From: Poriferisodalis sp965208555
Lineage (GTDB): Bacteria; Actinomycetota; Acidimicrobiia; Acidimicrobiales; Poriferisodalaceae
Direction: 5' to 3'
DNA length: 64,000 nucleotides
Assembly: GCF_965208555.1 (NCBI RefSeq)
Contig: NZ_OZ242342.1
Span: 3,410,001-3,474,000, forward strand
Below the pieces are notes generated by a model. That model made no database searches, was not told where the DNA came from, and saw only the letters and a program-made list of their open reading frames with translations. Below, one piece after another: positions 35,198 to 43,381 of the stretch (positions are counted from its first letter, which is position 1; each line of letters starts with the position of its first letter). The translations under genes were made by a program, and so were the position numbers.

Positions 35198-35203
35198 TAG
35201 TCT
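35198..35203 (+). promoter_or_regulatory. Putative -10 (TAGTCT), leaderless spacing
   Basis: TAGTCT ends 7 nt before the ATG of the inositol monophosphatase-family gene, with no Shine-Dalgarno. Confidence 0.5.
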
Positions 35204-35210
35204 CCGGCCG

Positions 35211-35987
35211 ATGACGGCCGTCGGCGACTGGCGCGGGGATTGGCTCAGCCTGCTGCGGCAGACGGCGGACGCTGTCCAGGCGGCGCTCAGCACGTTCGAT
35301 CGTTGGCACGACGGCGGCGACCGCCCGGATCAGTATGCGCTCGACCAGGTGGCAGACGCTGCGGCGCTCGAGGTGCTCGACGCGGCTGGCGTGGGCGTGC
35401 TGAGCGAGGAATCGGGCCTGCGTCCGGGCAGCGGTGCCAGCACCGTCATCATCGACCCGGTCGACGGCTCGACCAATGCCTCGCGGGGTATCCCGCACTA
35501 CTGCATCAGCCTGTGCGCCGTGGAAGGGCTCACGCCAGTGGCAGGTCTGGTGCGACACCTTGTGTCGGGCGAGGAGTTCACGGCTACCGCCGGCGACGGC
35601 GCGCGCCGGAACGGCCAGCCGATCATCCCCAGCGGACGCACGAACGGCGAGCGGGCGGTCATCGGCGTCTCGGGTCGCCCCGGCGCTGACCTTCCGGTCT
35701 GGCAGGTACGGGTGCTCGGCTCCGCCGCGTTGGACCTGTGCGCCGTCGCCTGCGGTCGGCTCGACGCCTACATCGACCTCAACTCGAACCACGGCGTCTG
35801 GGACTACGCAGCGGGCGTCCTGATCTGCGCCGAAGCAGGCGCATGGACCGGCGAGGCTGGTGGCAGGGAGCTCTTCCACCTCAGCCACAGCGAGCGCAGG
35901 GGCCCGGTCGCGGCCAGCACCGCCGAGCTGGCCGTGCTGCTCGGGCATGCTCAGCATGAGGAATCTGCGCCAGGAGCCGAACGGTAG
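35211..35987 (+). CDS. Inositol monophosphatase-family protein
   Basis: Mg-dependent phosphatase of the IMPase/FBPase-like fold; members dephosphorylate inositol phosphate, histidinol phosphate, PAP or similar small molecules. The 258-residue protein has EESG (metal), IDPVDGSTN (metal and catalytic site, about 80-88) and the C-terminal WDYAAGVLICAEAGA motif. ATG 35211 follows a -10 at leaderless spacing. The sequence does not decide between substrates. A tRNA-Val gene lies 21 bp downstream. Confidence 0.88.
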   Translation: MTAVGDWRGDWLSLLRQTADAVQAALSTFDRWHDGGDRPDQYALDQVADAAALEVLDAAGVGVLSEESGLRPGSGASTVIIDPVDGSTNASRGIPHYCISLCAVEGLTPVAGLVRHLVSGEEFTATAGDGARRNGQPIIPSGRTNGERAVIGVSGRPGADLPVWQVRVLGSAALDLCAVACGRLDAYIDLNSNHGVWDYAAGVLICAEAGAWTGEAGGRELFHLSHSERRGPVAASTAELAVLLGHAQHEESAPGAER

Positions 35988-36008
35988 CCTGCGAAGCCCC
36001 GCCGGCGG

Positions 36009-36082
36009 GGGCGCTTAGCTCAGATGGCGAGAGCACCTCCCTTACAAGGAGGGGGTCGCAGGTTCGAGTCCTGCAGCGCCCA
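36009..36082 (+). tRNA. tRNA-Val (TAC)
   Basis: A 74-nt cloverleaf: acceptor GGGCGCT/AGCGCCC with discriminator A, D-arm TAGCTCAGATGGCGAGAGC, anticodon stem CTCCC/GGGAG with loop TTACAAG-type context giving TAC, and T-arm GCAGG-TTCGAGT-CCTGC. A TAGCCT hexamer at 35985-35990, 18 nt upstream, is a likely -10. Confidence 0.95.
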
Positions 36083-36139
36083 CTGATGCGGGCGGCACGG
36101 GTGATCGGTCGACGCTGAATCGGCTAGGAATGCGTCCGC

Positions 36140-37273
36140 TCAGTAGATGCCGGGGATGATGCGGTAGGGGACGCGCTCTCGGTACTCGGTCCATTTCTCG
36201 AGGCCGTACTTCTGCGCGCAGCGCTTGTCGTCGTCCATCTGCCGGTAGCTGAACAGCGCAAAGACATAGATCAGGTAGAGCCACGCCCAGAGGTTGCCGA
36301 AGTGGCCCCACGCCACGGCGAGGCCCAACCCGTAGAACACTTCGCCCATGTAGTTGGGATGGCGGGATGCGCCCCAGAAGCCGCTGCAGAGAATCTTGCG
36401 CTCGCCGGCTTCGATGATCTCGGGCTTGATGCCCAGGAAGCTGCGTTCGGGCCATCGCTTGAAGGTGTACTTCTGCATGTTGGCGCCACGGCTGATGCAC
36501 CAGCCCGTCACGTAGAGCGCCGGTGCGCCGATCAGCCAGAGCGCGCGCCAACCCCCTGCGTGGCCCGGGTCCGGGTGCGCTGCCATGCCCCACATCGGGA
36601 TGATGAACATCCAGCCGTAGACGAACAGGCCGCCCCAGAACATCTTGAACCCGAGGCGCTCGTAGATGATGTCGAACGTGTAGAGCTGCACTCGCTCGAA
36701 GATGAAGTAGTCGAAGACGTAGAGGGTGAAGAACGCTGCGAAGAGGTACGCGCCCGGATTCGGGTTGTCGACGTTCTCGTAGTGCCAGACTGCGCCGGAG
36801 AAGGCGTTGAGCGACAGCATCGTGCCGCCCACCACGTAGAAGTACATCTTGAGATCGATGCGGTTGTTGAAGAACTGCATTTCCTGGGCGCGGCCGAACC
36901 AACATGCCAGGAACTTGTTCTTGACGTCGCCCTCGGGCTGGCTGAACACGGCGATCAGCGTCATGATGACGGCCAAGGCCGTGCCGCCGGCTACGGCGTA
37001 CAGCGATGAGCGGTAGAACCAGTCGCGTGGCATGCCGGTGAGCTCGAACCACCACAGCGCTTGGGCCACCACGAACACTGCCAACCCGTTGAGGCGGTAG
37101 CTGCGGGGCTGGCCCGTCTCGGCGTCGATGACGTATCCGGGAACGCGCTTGCCGGGAATGACCGTCTGCAGCACGAAGAACGCGGCCATCACGAACAGCG
37201 GTGTGAGGAATCCCAGCACCGCCTCGCCCGCCGTCAACTCGACCAAGTGGCCGATGCCGAGCCGCTCGAACAT
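36140..37273 (-). CDS. ERG4/ERG24 sterol reductase-like membrane protein (copy 2)
   Basis: A 377-residue polytopic membrane protein with about eight hydrophobic segments. The C-terminal block carries the sterol C14/C24-reductase marks: FKRWPERSFLGIKP, CSGFWGASRHPNYMGE (NADPH site region), DDDKRCAQKYG, and the terminal RVPYRIIPGIY, which closely follows the yeast/animal family ending PYRIIPYIY. Family members reduce ring or side-chain double bonds of sterols with NADPH. It is the downstream member of a tandem pair, with GGAGAGGAGG before ATG 37273. No sterol-forming gene is in the window, so the substrate may be a host or dietary sterol or another lipid. Confidence 0.8.
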   Translation of the reverse strand: MFERLGIGHLVELTAGEAVLGFLTPLFVMAAFFVLQTVIPGKRVPGYVIDAETGQPRSYRLNGLAVFVVAQALWWFELTGMPRDWFYRSSLYAVAGGTALAVIMTLIAVFSQPEGDVKNKFLACWFGRAQEMQFFNNRIDLKMYFYVVGGTMLSLNAFSGAVWHYENVDNPNPGAYLFAAFFTLYVFDYFIFERVQLYTFDIIYERLGFKMFWGGLFVYGWMFIIPMWGMAAHPDPGHAGGWRALWLIGAPALYVTGWCISRGANMQKYTFKRWPERSFLGIKPEIIEAGERKILCSGFWGASRHPNYMGEVFYGLGLAVAWGHFGNLWAWLYLIYVFALFSYRQMDDDKRCAQKYGLEKWTEYRERVPYRIIPGIY

Positions 37274-37312
37274 CGGTGGCCTCCTCTCCGGTACCCCTGC
37301 AGCCGGCCGGCG

Positions 37313-38455
37313 CTAGAAGACGCCGGGGATGATCCGGTACGGCACCCGGGCCTGGTATTCGGCCCACTTCTCTGCGCCGTATTTCTCGGCGCAGACCTTG
37401 TCGTCCTCGAACTGGCGAGGCACGAAGAAGGTCACGATGAGGATCAAGTAGCTCCAGGCCCACAGGTTGGTGAAGTGCCCGAACACCAGCGCGTTGGACA
37501 GCCCGTACAGGGCTTCGCCGGAGTAGCCGAAGTGCCTCGCCTTCCCCCAGAAGCCGCTGCAGAGGATCTTGCGGTCGCCGGCCACGATGATCTCCGGCTT
37601 GATGCCCAGGAAGGGGCGATCGGGCCAGCGCTTGAAGGTGTACTTCTGCATGTTGGAGCCACGTGAGATCACCCAGCCCGCCACGAACAGCACGGCGCTG
37701 CCGATCAGCCAGAAGTACATCCAGCCGCCGGCCCAGCCCGGATCGGGATGTTTCGCCAAGCCCCACAGCGGCAGCACGAACATCCAGCCCCACACGAACG
37801 GTCCGCCCCAGACGAGCTTGAATCCGACGTTCTCGTGGATGAGGTCGTAGGTGTAGAGCTGCACCCGCTCCCACACGAAGTAGTCGAAGACGTAGAAGGA
37901 GTTGATGACGACGTAGAGGATCAGGCCGGGATTGACGTCATCGACGAAGTCGACATGCCATGCGAGCCCCGACCAGGCGTTGAGCGACAGCATCGTGCCG
38001 CCGACGATGTAGAAGTACATCTTGAGGTCGAAGCGGTTGTTGAAGAACTGCAGTTCCTGCGCTCGGCCGAGATAGAACGCCTTGAGCGGGTTCTTGTGCT
38101 CGCCCGGGGGCTGGGTGAACACCACGAACATGGTCGCGATGGCGGCGATAATCACGCCGCCGGCGATCGCGTACATGGTCGACTCGTAGAACCACTCCCG
38201 CGGCAGGCCGAACAGCTCGAACGCCCAGACGATGTGCGCGAGGACGAACACCAAGATGCCGTTGAGCCGGTAGCTGCGGGGCTCGCCGGTCTCACGGTTG
38301 GTGGCGTAGCCGGTCACGCGCCGGGCGGGCAGGATCATGTGTGCCACGAAGACGAAAGCGCAGACGAACAGCGGCGTGAGGAATCCCAGCACCGCCTCGC
38401 CGGCAGTCAGCTTGAACAGATGGTCGATGCCCAGCCAGTCGGTCATGAGGTGCAC
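37313..38455 (-). CDS. ERG4/ERG24 sterol reductase-like membrane protein (copy 1)
   Basis: A 380-residue paralogue of the adjacent gene, about half identical by eye, with the same ladder of motifs: LTAGEAVLGFLTPLFV near the start, FNNRFDLKMYFYIVGGTMLS in the middle, FKRWPDRPFLGIKP, CSGFWGKARHFGYSGEALYG, and VPYRIIPGVF at the end. The RHPNY of the family is RHFGY here, so cofactor or substrate contacts may differ from copy 2. Start ATG 38455 with GAAGGGG upstream; 39 bp separate its stop from copy 2, so they form one operon. It is divergent from the selenoprotein candidate. Confidence 0.8.
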   Translation of the reverse strand: MHLMTDWLGIDHLFKLTAGEAVLGFLTPLFVCAFVFVAHMILPARRVTGYATNRETGEPRSYRLNGILVFVLAHIVWAFELFGLPREWFYESTMYAIAGGVIIAAIATMFVVFTQPPGEHKNPLKAFYLGRAQELQFFNNRFDLKMYFYIVGGTMLSLNAWSGLAWHVDFVDDVNPGLILYVVINSFYVFDYFVWERVQLYTYDLIHENVGFKLVWGGPFVWGWMFVLPLWGLAKHPDPGWAGGWMYFWLIGSAVLFVAGWVISRGSNMQKYTFKRWPDRPFLGIKPEIIVAGDRKILCSGFWGKARHFGYSGEALYGLSNALVFGHFTNLWAWSYLILIVTFFVPRQFEDDKVCAEKYGAEKWAEYQARVPYRIIPGVF

Positions 38456-38575
38456 CCCTTCTCACGCATGCATGCGTCGACCGCCAGTATTGCCTTCAGC
38501 GGGGTGTGCCTGAGGGACTCGACGGGGCATCCGGCGGTAGTGTCCGGCGGCACCGGCAGAAAGGCGAGGCAACCG

Positions 38576-39064
38576 ATGAAGCTCGACAGCGGAGACATGT
38601 TCCCCGAGCTCACCCTGAGCGATCTCGATGGCGGGCAGGTCACGATCCCCGACGTCTTCGGCGACGGCTGGGGCGTGGTGCTGGTGTACCGGGGCCACTG
38701 GTGACCGTACTGCCGTCAACAGTTGGTTGACTTCGACGGTGCAGGCTCGCTGCTCAAAACGCTGGGCGCCAGCGTCGTGGCGCTCTCAGTGGACGACAAG
38801 GACACCACGCAGCGGTTGTCAGACGGCTTGCAGCTGCGCACGGTGAAGATGCTGCACAGCGCCGACATGGCCGAGGTGTCGTCGCTCACCGGTGCCTACA
38901 CCGAAGAGGCGCGGGGCATCCTGCACGCCACCGGGTTCATCTTGGCGCCGGGCGGCAAGGTCGCCCAAGCGTGCTACTCGACTGGGCCCATCGGTCGGTT
39001 CACCGCGCTTGACACGATGCGGATCATCCGATTCGTGCAGCAAATGCGGGCGCGCCAAGGCTGA
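38576..39064 (+). CDS. Peroxiredoxin-like selenoprotein candidate (UxxC), TGA at 38702
   Basis: A thioredoxin-fold AhpC/TSA-type protein of 162 residues if the in-frame TGA at 38702-38704 is read as selenocysteine. The residues before it (VVLVYRGHW) and after it (PYCRQQLVDF) form the family motif YRGHWCPYCRxQL, so codon 43 replaces exactly the redox-active first cysteine of CPYC, giving UPYC. Reading resumes in the same frame through normal redoxin features (VVALSVDDKDTTQRLSD, GFILAPGGKVAQA) to a stop at 39064. A hairpin starting 10 nt after TGA fits a bacterial SECIS. Start ATG 38576 with GCGAGG upstream. Alternatives are a nonsense mutation or a sequencing error, but both would have to hit the one catalytic codon. 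The role would be thiol peroxidase or disulfide reductase. Confidence 0.8.
38702..38731 (+). promoter_or_regulatory. Sec codon and SECIS-like hairpin
   Basis: After TGA 38702-38704, GTCAAC (38715-38720) and GTTGAC (38726-38731) form a perfect 6-bp stem around the loop AGTTG. The loop starts 16 nt after TGA and has G in its second position, both within the published bacterial SECIS consensus (loop 16-37 nt away, G among the first two loop bases). Confidence 0.7.
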
Positions 39065-39105
39065 TCACCCCAGCCTTCAGCCGTCCCGCGCCTAGTGCTG
39101 GGCGG

Positions 39106-39456
39106 CTAACCACCCACGATGAACCGCTGGTGGGTGCCTTCGGAGATCAGTGTGTCGCCGTGGGTGACCGTGATGTCGAACACCAGGCGGCGGCGGTCGA
39201 TCTCGCTGATCTCGCCCGACACCACGACATCCTCGCCCGAGGACACTGCGGCCTGGTGGCTCACGCAGATGTGGATGCCCACGGTCGTCTGGCCCTCGTC
39301 GAGGTGCGGCTGGACACCGAACAGGCACGTGCCCTCGATGAGCCGGACCATGTCAGGGGTGGACAGCACCTTGTTGGGCAGGTGCGGCGGTGACATCTCG
39401 TCGGTGACCCGGTGTGTCTCACTGACACCGAATCCGACCTCTAAGGCTGCGCTCAT
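39106..39456 (-). CDS. Hotdog-fold thioesterase-like protein
   Basis: A 116-residue single-domain hotdog protein resembling the FlK/fluoroacetyl-CoA thioesterase group: STPDMVRLIEGTC (catalytic Thr and Glu region), TTVGIHICVSHQAAV (His), and EISEIDRRRLVFDITVTHGD. It would hydrolyse a short acyl-CoA thioester. ATG 39456 sits 8 nt after minus-strand TAGGGT, so it is probably leaderless; the upstream open frame overlaps the divergent nitrobindin gene and is rejected. The substrate is unknown. Confidence 0.78.
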   Translation of the reverse strand: MSAALEVGFGVSETHRVTDEMSPPHLPNKVLSTPDMVRLIEGTCLFGVQPHLDEGQTTVGIHICVSHQAAVSSGEDVVVSGEISEIDRRRLVFDITVTHGDTLISEGTHQRFIVGG

Positions 39457-39464
39457 GGCGGCAG

Positions 39465-39470
39465 ACCCTA
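39465..39470 (-). promoter_or_regulatory. Putative -10 (TAGGGT) of the thioesterase gene
   Basis: Minus-strand TAGGGT, 8 nt before ATG 39456. Confidence 0.45.
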
Positions 39471-39507
39471 GAGGTTGCGCTCGGGTTTGGCCGCAGAGCC
39501 CGCCTAC

Positions 39508-39513
39508 TAGCTT
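39508..39513 (+). promoter_or_regulatory. Putative -10 (TAGCTT) of the nitrobindin gene
   Basis: TAGCTT ends 6 nt before ATG 39520. Together with the divergent -10 at 39465 it fills a 63-bp gap with two leaderless promoters. Confidence 0.45.
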
Positions 39514-39519
39514 GCGGGA

Positions 39520-40023
39520 ATGGCAGAGCTGCACCCGAACTGTGTGCCCCTCGCCCCGCTGCTGGGAACCTGGCAGGGCGGCGGCACGGGCCAGTACCCG
39601 ACCATCGACGACTTCTCCTACACCGAGGAGCTGACGTTCGGCCATGTGGGCAAGCCGTTCGTGTCAATGATCCAGCGCACTCGCAACGCCGTCACCGGTG
39701 AGCCGCTGCACTCGGAGGCCGGCTACCTGCGGGCGGTGGGAGACGGCCGGATCGAGCTCTCGCTGGCACAGCCGTCAGGCGTCACCGAGATCTGCCTCGG
39801 GATGGTGCGCACGACCGCCGACGGCTTGGCGATCGAGCTGGAAAGCGAGCACGTGGGGCTGAGTCCCACCGCCAAGGAGGTCACCTCGGTGCGGCGGGAG
39901 CTGAGCATCGCCGGGCTGGGTTCCGGCGAGGGTCCCACGCTGGTCTCCGAGCTGTGGATGGCCGCCGTGGGGCACGGCGAACTGCTGCATCACCTGCGCG
40001 GCGAACTGGCGCTGCAGGACTGA
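39520..40023 (+). CDS. Nitrobindin / heme-binding beta-barrel (peroxynitrite isomerase family)
   Basis: A 167-residue protein of the nitrobindin (THAP4-like, formerly DUF1794) family, ferric haem beta-barrels that bind NO and isomerise peroxynitrite. It shows the N-terminal PLAPLLGTWQGGGTGQYPTI signature (GTWxGxG), then FSYTEELTFGHVGKPF, and near the C-terminus ELWMAAVGHGELLHHLRGEL, whose histidine is the expected haem ligand. Cytosolic. Leaderless start at ATG 39520. Its neighbours, a thiol redox protein and a monooxygenase, suggest an oxidative or nitrosative setting, though no operon links them. Confidence 0.9.
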   Translation: MAELHPNCVPLAPLLGTWQGGGTGQYPTIDDFSYTEELTFGHVGKPFVSMIQRTRNAVTGEPLHSEAGYLRAVGDGRIELSLAQPSGVTEICLGMVRTTADGLAIELESEHVGLSPTAKEVTSVRRELSIAGLGSGEGPTLVSELWMAAVGHGELLHHLRGELALQD

Positions 40024-40122
40024 CGTCGCCAGATCAGCTCACCGCGCGCATTGGCCGCTGCTTCACACCGGGTTCGACCGGCTGCGACGCCCTACGCTGG
40101 CCTGTTGGCAGAGGGGGGAGCG

Positions 40123-42270
40123 ATGTCTCAGGTGTCGCAGACGAGTGGATCCAGCGGGGCAAGCGCATCGAACGGCGCAGGTGCGTCTTCCTATGGTGCG
40201 CCGACGGCCGCCGGCCGGCCCGACGTGGACGATGAGACGCTCGCTGCCGCAGTTGCCGTGGCCAACATCCCGACGCTGCTGATGGTGCTGGTCCAGATGA
40301 CCGGCGAGCTGCACTGGCTGGACGAGCCGTATCGCCCCCAGCGCCAGCCCGGCTTGGGGGACAACGACACCGGTGGTCTCGCGCCTTCCCATCAGCAGGA
40401 GGTGCGCGACGCAGCGCTGGAAGCCATCGCGGCATGGCGCGATGGCCGCCCGATGGCAATTCCCGAACCCGATGACGCACTGATCGTGCGCATGCTCAGC
40501 ACCGCGATGGGCGAGCATGTGCCCGACGAGTACGGCGCCTTTACCGCCGCCCAGCTCGGCCTTGCCAAGTTCCTGGATCACGACCCCATCGATGTCCCCG
40601 CCGGCTTCAAGGTGCTGGTGATCGGCGCCGGCGCCTCGGGGCTGTGCGCTGCCATCAACCTGAAGCAGGCTGGCGTGCCCTTCGAGATGGTCGAGCGCAA
40701 CGGCACAGTGGGCGGCGTGTGGTGGGAGAACCGCTACCCGGGTGCCGGCGTCGACACGCCGAACCACCTCTACTCGTACTCGTTCGCGCCGCACGACTGG
40801 AAGATGTACTTCTGCCTGCGCGACGAGCTGCACGGCTACCTCGAGAAGGTGGCGGACGACTTCGATGTGCGCGACGGCATCCGCTTCAACACGTCGGTGG
40901 AGCGCATCAGCTACGACGCCGAGCGTCAGGTCTGGCGGGCCGAAGTGCGCCATGTGGCTGACAATGAAGGTCGCTGGGAGACCGGACGGCTGGGGCTGAG
41001 CGCCACGCCCGACGAGACCGGGCTGCGGCGGCGGGACGACGGAGCGGCGACCGCTCCCGGCGCGAACGGCCATGCCCAGGCCGCCGACGGACCCGCGGAG
41101 ATCATCGAGGCCAACGTCGTCATCAGCGCTGCAGGCATCTTCAACCCGCCGATCCGCCCCAACATCGACGGTCTGGAGACCTGGAGCGGCGAGACCTGGC
41201 ACACATCGCGCTGGCCCGCCGATGCCGATGTCAGCGGCAAGCGGGTGGCAATCGTGGGAAACGGGGCAAGCTGCATGCAGACGGCTCCCGAGATCCAGAA
41301 CGACGTGGAGTCGCTCACGATTTACCAGCGCTCCAACCATTGGGCAGCGCCGTTCGAGCAGTTCCGCAAGCCGGTGCCCGACGCCATGCGGACCCTGTTC
41401 GAGGCGGTGCCGCTGTACCGGGCCTGGTACCGGGTGCGCTTGGGCTGGACGTTCAACGACCGCATCCACACGGCCCTGCAGAAGGACCCCGACTGGGAGC
41501 ACCCTGAGCGCTCCCTCAACGCGCAGAACGACGCCCACCGCGCCTACTTCGCCCGGTACGTGATCGACGAACTGGGCGACCGGGCCGACGAGCTGGCAGA
41601 CCGGGTGCTGCCCACCTACCCGCCATTCGGCAAGCGCATGCTGATGGACAACGGCTGGTACCGGATGCTGCGCAACCCCAACGTGGAGCTGGTCGACAAC
41701 CCGATCGCCGAGATCTCCAGCCGGACGATCCGCACTGCGGACGGCACCGAACGGGAAGCCGACGTGCTGGTGCTGGCCACCGGCTTCGACGTGCTGCGGT
41801 TCATCACCACCTACGAGGCGACTGGTCGCTCGGGCCGCAGCCTGCGCGAGTCGTGGGGCGATGACGACGCCAGCGCCTACTTGGGCACGGTCACCCCGGA
41901 CTTTCCCAATTTCTTCACGCTGTACGGACCCAACTTGCAGCCCGGACACGGCGGCAGCCTGATCTTCGTGGTGGAGATGCAGGTGCGCTACGTGATGGAC
42001 ATGATCGCCAAGATGTGCGCCGAAGGCCTCGGCTCGGTCGAGGTGCGCCGGGAGGTGCACGACGCCTACCGGGGCCGGGTGGACGAGGCGCATGAGCACA
42101 TGGTGTGGACCCATCCGGGCATGACCAGCTACTACCGCAACGAGGCGGGCCGGATCGTTGTCAACTCGCCGTGGCGCAACGTCGACTACTTCGACATGAC
42201 CTCCGAAGCCGATCTCGACGACTACGTCTGCGAGCCCCGAGTCGCCGACCGGGAGCTCGTCGCCGACTGA
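40123..42270 (+). CDS. Flavin-dependent monooxygenase, Baeyer-Villiger type
   Basis: FAD/NADPH monooxygenase of 715 residues that would insert oxygen beside a ketone or hydroxylate a substrate. The first 160 residues are an extra N-terminal region not in standard 530-residue enzymes. The core has the FAD motif VIGAGASGLCAAINL (about 166-180), GGVWWENRYPGAGVD, the BVMO-type fingerprint WSGETWHTSRWP (first position W rather than F), the NADPH motif VAIVGNGAS (375-383) and VLVLATGFD. ATG 40123 is preceded by GAGGGGGGAG; a TACGCT hexamer at 40093 may be its -10. Long N-terminal extensions are known in some BVMOs. Confidence 0.88.
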   Translation: MSQVSQTSGSSGASASNGAGASSYGAPTAAGRPDVDDETLAAAVAVANIPTLLMVLVQMTGELHWLDEPYRPQRQPGLGDNDTGGLAPSHQQEVRDAALEAIAAWRDGRPMAIPEPDDALIVRMLSTAMGEHVPDEYGAFTAAQLGLAKFLDHDPIDVPAGFKVLVIGAGASGLCAAINLKQAGVPFEMVERNGTVGGVWWENRYPGAGVDTPNHLYSYSFAPHDWKMYFCLRDELHGYLEKVADDFDVRDGIRFNTSVERISYDAERQVWRAEVRHVADNEGRWETGRLGLSATPDETGLRRRDDGAATAPGANGHAQAADGPAEIIEANVVISAAGIFNPPIRPNIDGLETWSGETWHTSRWPADADVSGKRVAIVGNGASCMQTAPEIQNDVESLTIYQRSNHWAAPFEQFRKPVPDAMRTLFEAVPLYRAWYRVRLGWTFNDRIHTALQKDPDWEHPERSLNAQNDAHRAYFARYVIDELGDRADELADRVLPTYPPFGKRMLMDNGWYRMLRNPNVELVDNPIAEISSRTIRTADGTEREADVLVLATGFDVLRFITTYEATGRSGRSLRESWGDDDASAYLGTVTPDFPNFFTLYGPNLQPGHGGSLIFVVEMQVRYVMDMIAKMCAEGLGSVEVRREVHDAYRGRVDEAHEHMVWTHPGMTSYYRNEAGRIVVNSPWRNVDYFDMTSEADLDDYVCEPRVADRELVAD

Positions 42271-42295
42271 GACGTCGCGGAGGCCTTGCCTCGGC

Positions 42296-43300
42296 CTATA
42301 CCGCTAGTTCGGCAGCGATGGCTTGCAGTGCTGTGTCGACGTCGACTTCGGTGACATCGATATGCAGCACCATGCGGGAGCGGCCGAAGCGCCAGTCGGC
42401 CAAAACGCCACGGGCCTCGACACGCTTGCCGAGCGTCGGATCGTCCCGGTCCAGCTGTGAGAACACCATGTTCGTGTTGCATCCGGTCACCGTGATGCCT
42501 TCAAGGGCATCGAGACCAGCGGCCAGGCGAGCGGCATTGGCATGGTCGTCGGCCAGCCGGTCGATGTGATGCTGCAAGGCGTAGAGACCGCCCGCAGCGA
42601 TGATGCCGGCCTGGCGCATCCCGCCGCCGAGCACTTTGCGCCAACGTCGTGCCTTGTCCACAAGCTCATCGCTCCCGCTCAGCACTGAGCCCACGGGTGC
42701 GCCGAGCCCTTTGGACAAACACACCGAGACAGTGTCGAACGGTGCAGCGGCCTCGGCGGGGGACAGGCCCAGCGCTACCGCCGCATTCCACAGCCGGGCG
42801 CCGTCGAGGTGCAGCCCGAGGCCGTGGCGGTCTGCAAAGTCGCGCGCTGCCTGATGCTGCTGGGACGTCAGCACTTTGCCGTCGATCGTGTTCTCGAGGC
42901 ACAACAGCTTGGTACGGGCAAAGTGGCTGTTGTCGGGCTTGACTGCCTCCTCAGCCGCTTCGAGGTCGAGCATGCCGGTGTCGTCGGTGGGCACCGGCTG
43001 GGGCTGGATGCTGCCCAGCACCGCTGCTCCGCCGCCCTCGTACATGTAGGTGTGGGCGTGATGGCCGACGATGTACTCGTCGCCTCGTTCGCAGTGCGCC
43101 AGCAGCCCGCACAGGTTCGACTGGGTGCCGCTGGGCACGTACAGCGCAGCGGCCTTGCCGAGCAATTCGGCGGTGCAGCGCTCCAGTTCGTTGACCGTGG
43201 GATCGTCGCCCCAAACGTCATCGCCGACTTCGGCTGCAGCCATGGCGGCGCGCATCCCCGGCGTCGGCTTGGAGACAGTGTCTGAACGCAGGTCGATCAC
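42296..43300 (-). CDS. ltaE: Low-specificity L-threonine aldolase
   Basis: PLP enzyme splitting threonine or allo-threonine into glycine and acetaldehyde. The 334-residue protein begins with IDLRSDTVSKPTPGM and shows GDDVWGDDPTVNELE, AHTYMYEGGG, LHLDGARLWNA (cofactor Asp and Arg), and the Schiff-base lysine at 197 in SVCLSKGLGAPVG. GTG 43300 is chosen because the family begins at this point; two tandem GTGs 36 bp upstream are alternatives. It converges on the monooxygenase gene across a 25-bp gap holding a small GAGGC/GCCTC hairpin. Confidence 0.93.
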   Translation of the reverse strand: MIDLRSDTVSKPTPGMRAAMAAAEVGDDVWGDDPTVNELERCTAELLGKAAALYVPSGTQSNLCGLLAHCERGDEYIVGHHAHTYMYEGGGAAVLGSIQPQPVPTDDTGMLDLEAAEEAVKPDNSHFARTKLLCLENTIDGKVLTSQQHQAARDFADRHGLGLHLDGARLWNAAVALGLSPAEAAAPFDTVSVCLSKGLGAPVGSVLSGSDELVDKARRWRKVLGGGMRQAGIIAAGGLYALQHHIDRLADDHANAARLAAGLDALEGITVTGCNTNMVFSQLDRDDPTLGKRVEARGVLADWRFGRSRMVLHIDVTEVDVDTALQAIAAELAV

Positions 43301-43381
43301 GGGCGCAAGCCTGCCATGCGTTCTGCCGGTCACCACACCGGCGACGAGTACCGCGCGTGCGCCGGCTGCAGCAGCCGGCGA

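Noticed and set aside
36042..37874. Minus-strand open frame running across the tRNA-Val gene and the sterol reductase pair
   Set aside because: It is out of frame with both conserved reductases and overlaps a tRNA; composition is Arg-rich shadow.
38576..38704. Reading the redoxin gene as a pseudogene or as two separate genes
   Set aside because: The only interruption falls on the catalytic Cys codon, the frame continues intact, and a SECIS-like hairpin follows at the right distance.
42280..42297. GAGGC-CTT-GCCTC dyad between the monooxygenase and threonine aldolase as a terminator
   Set aside because: Only a 5-bp stem, no T run, and an alternative pairing exists; too weak to list as a feature.
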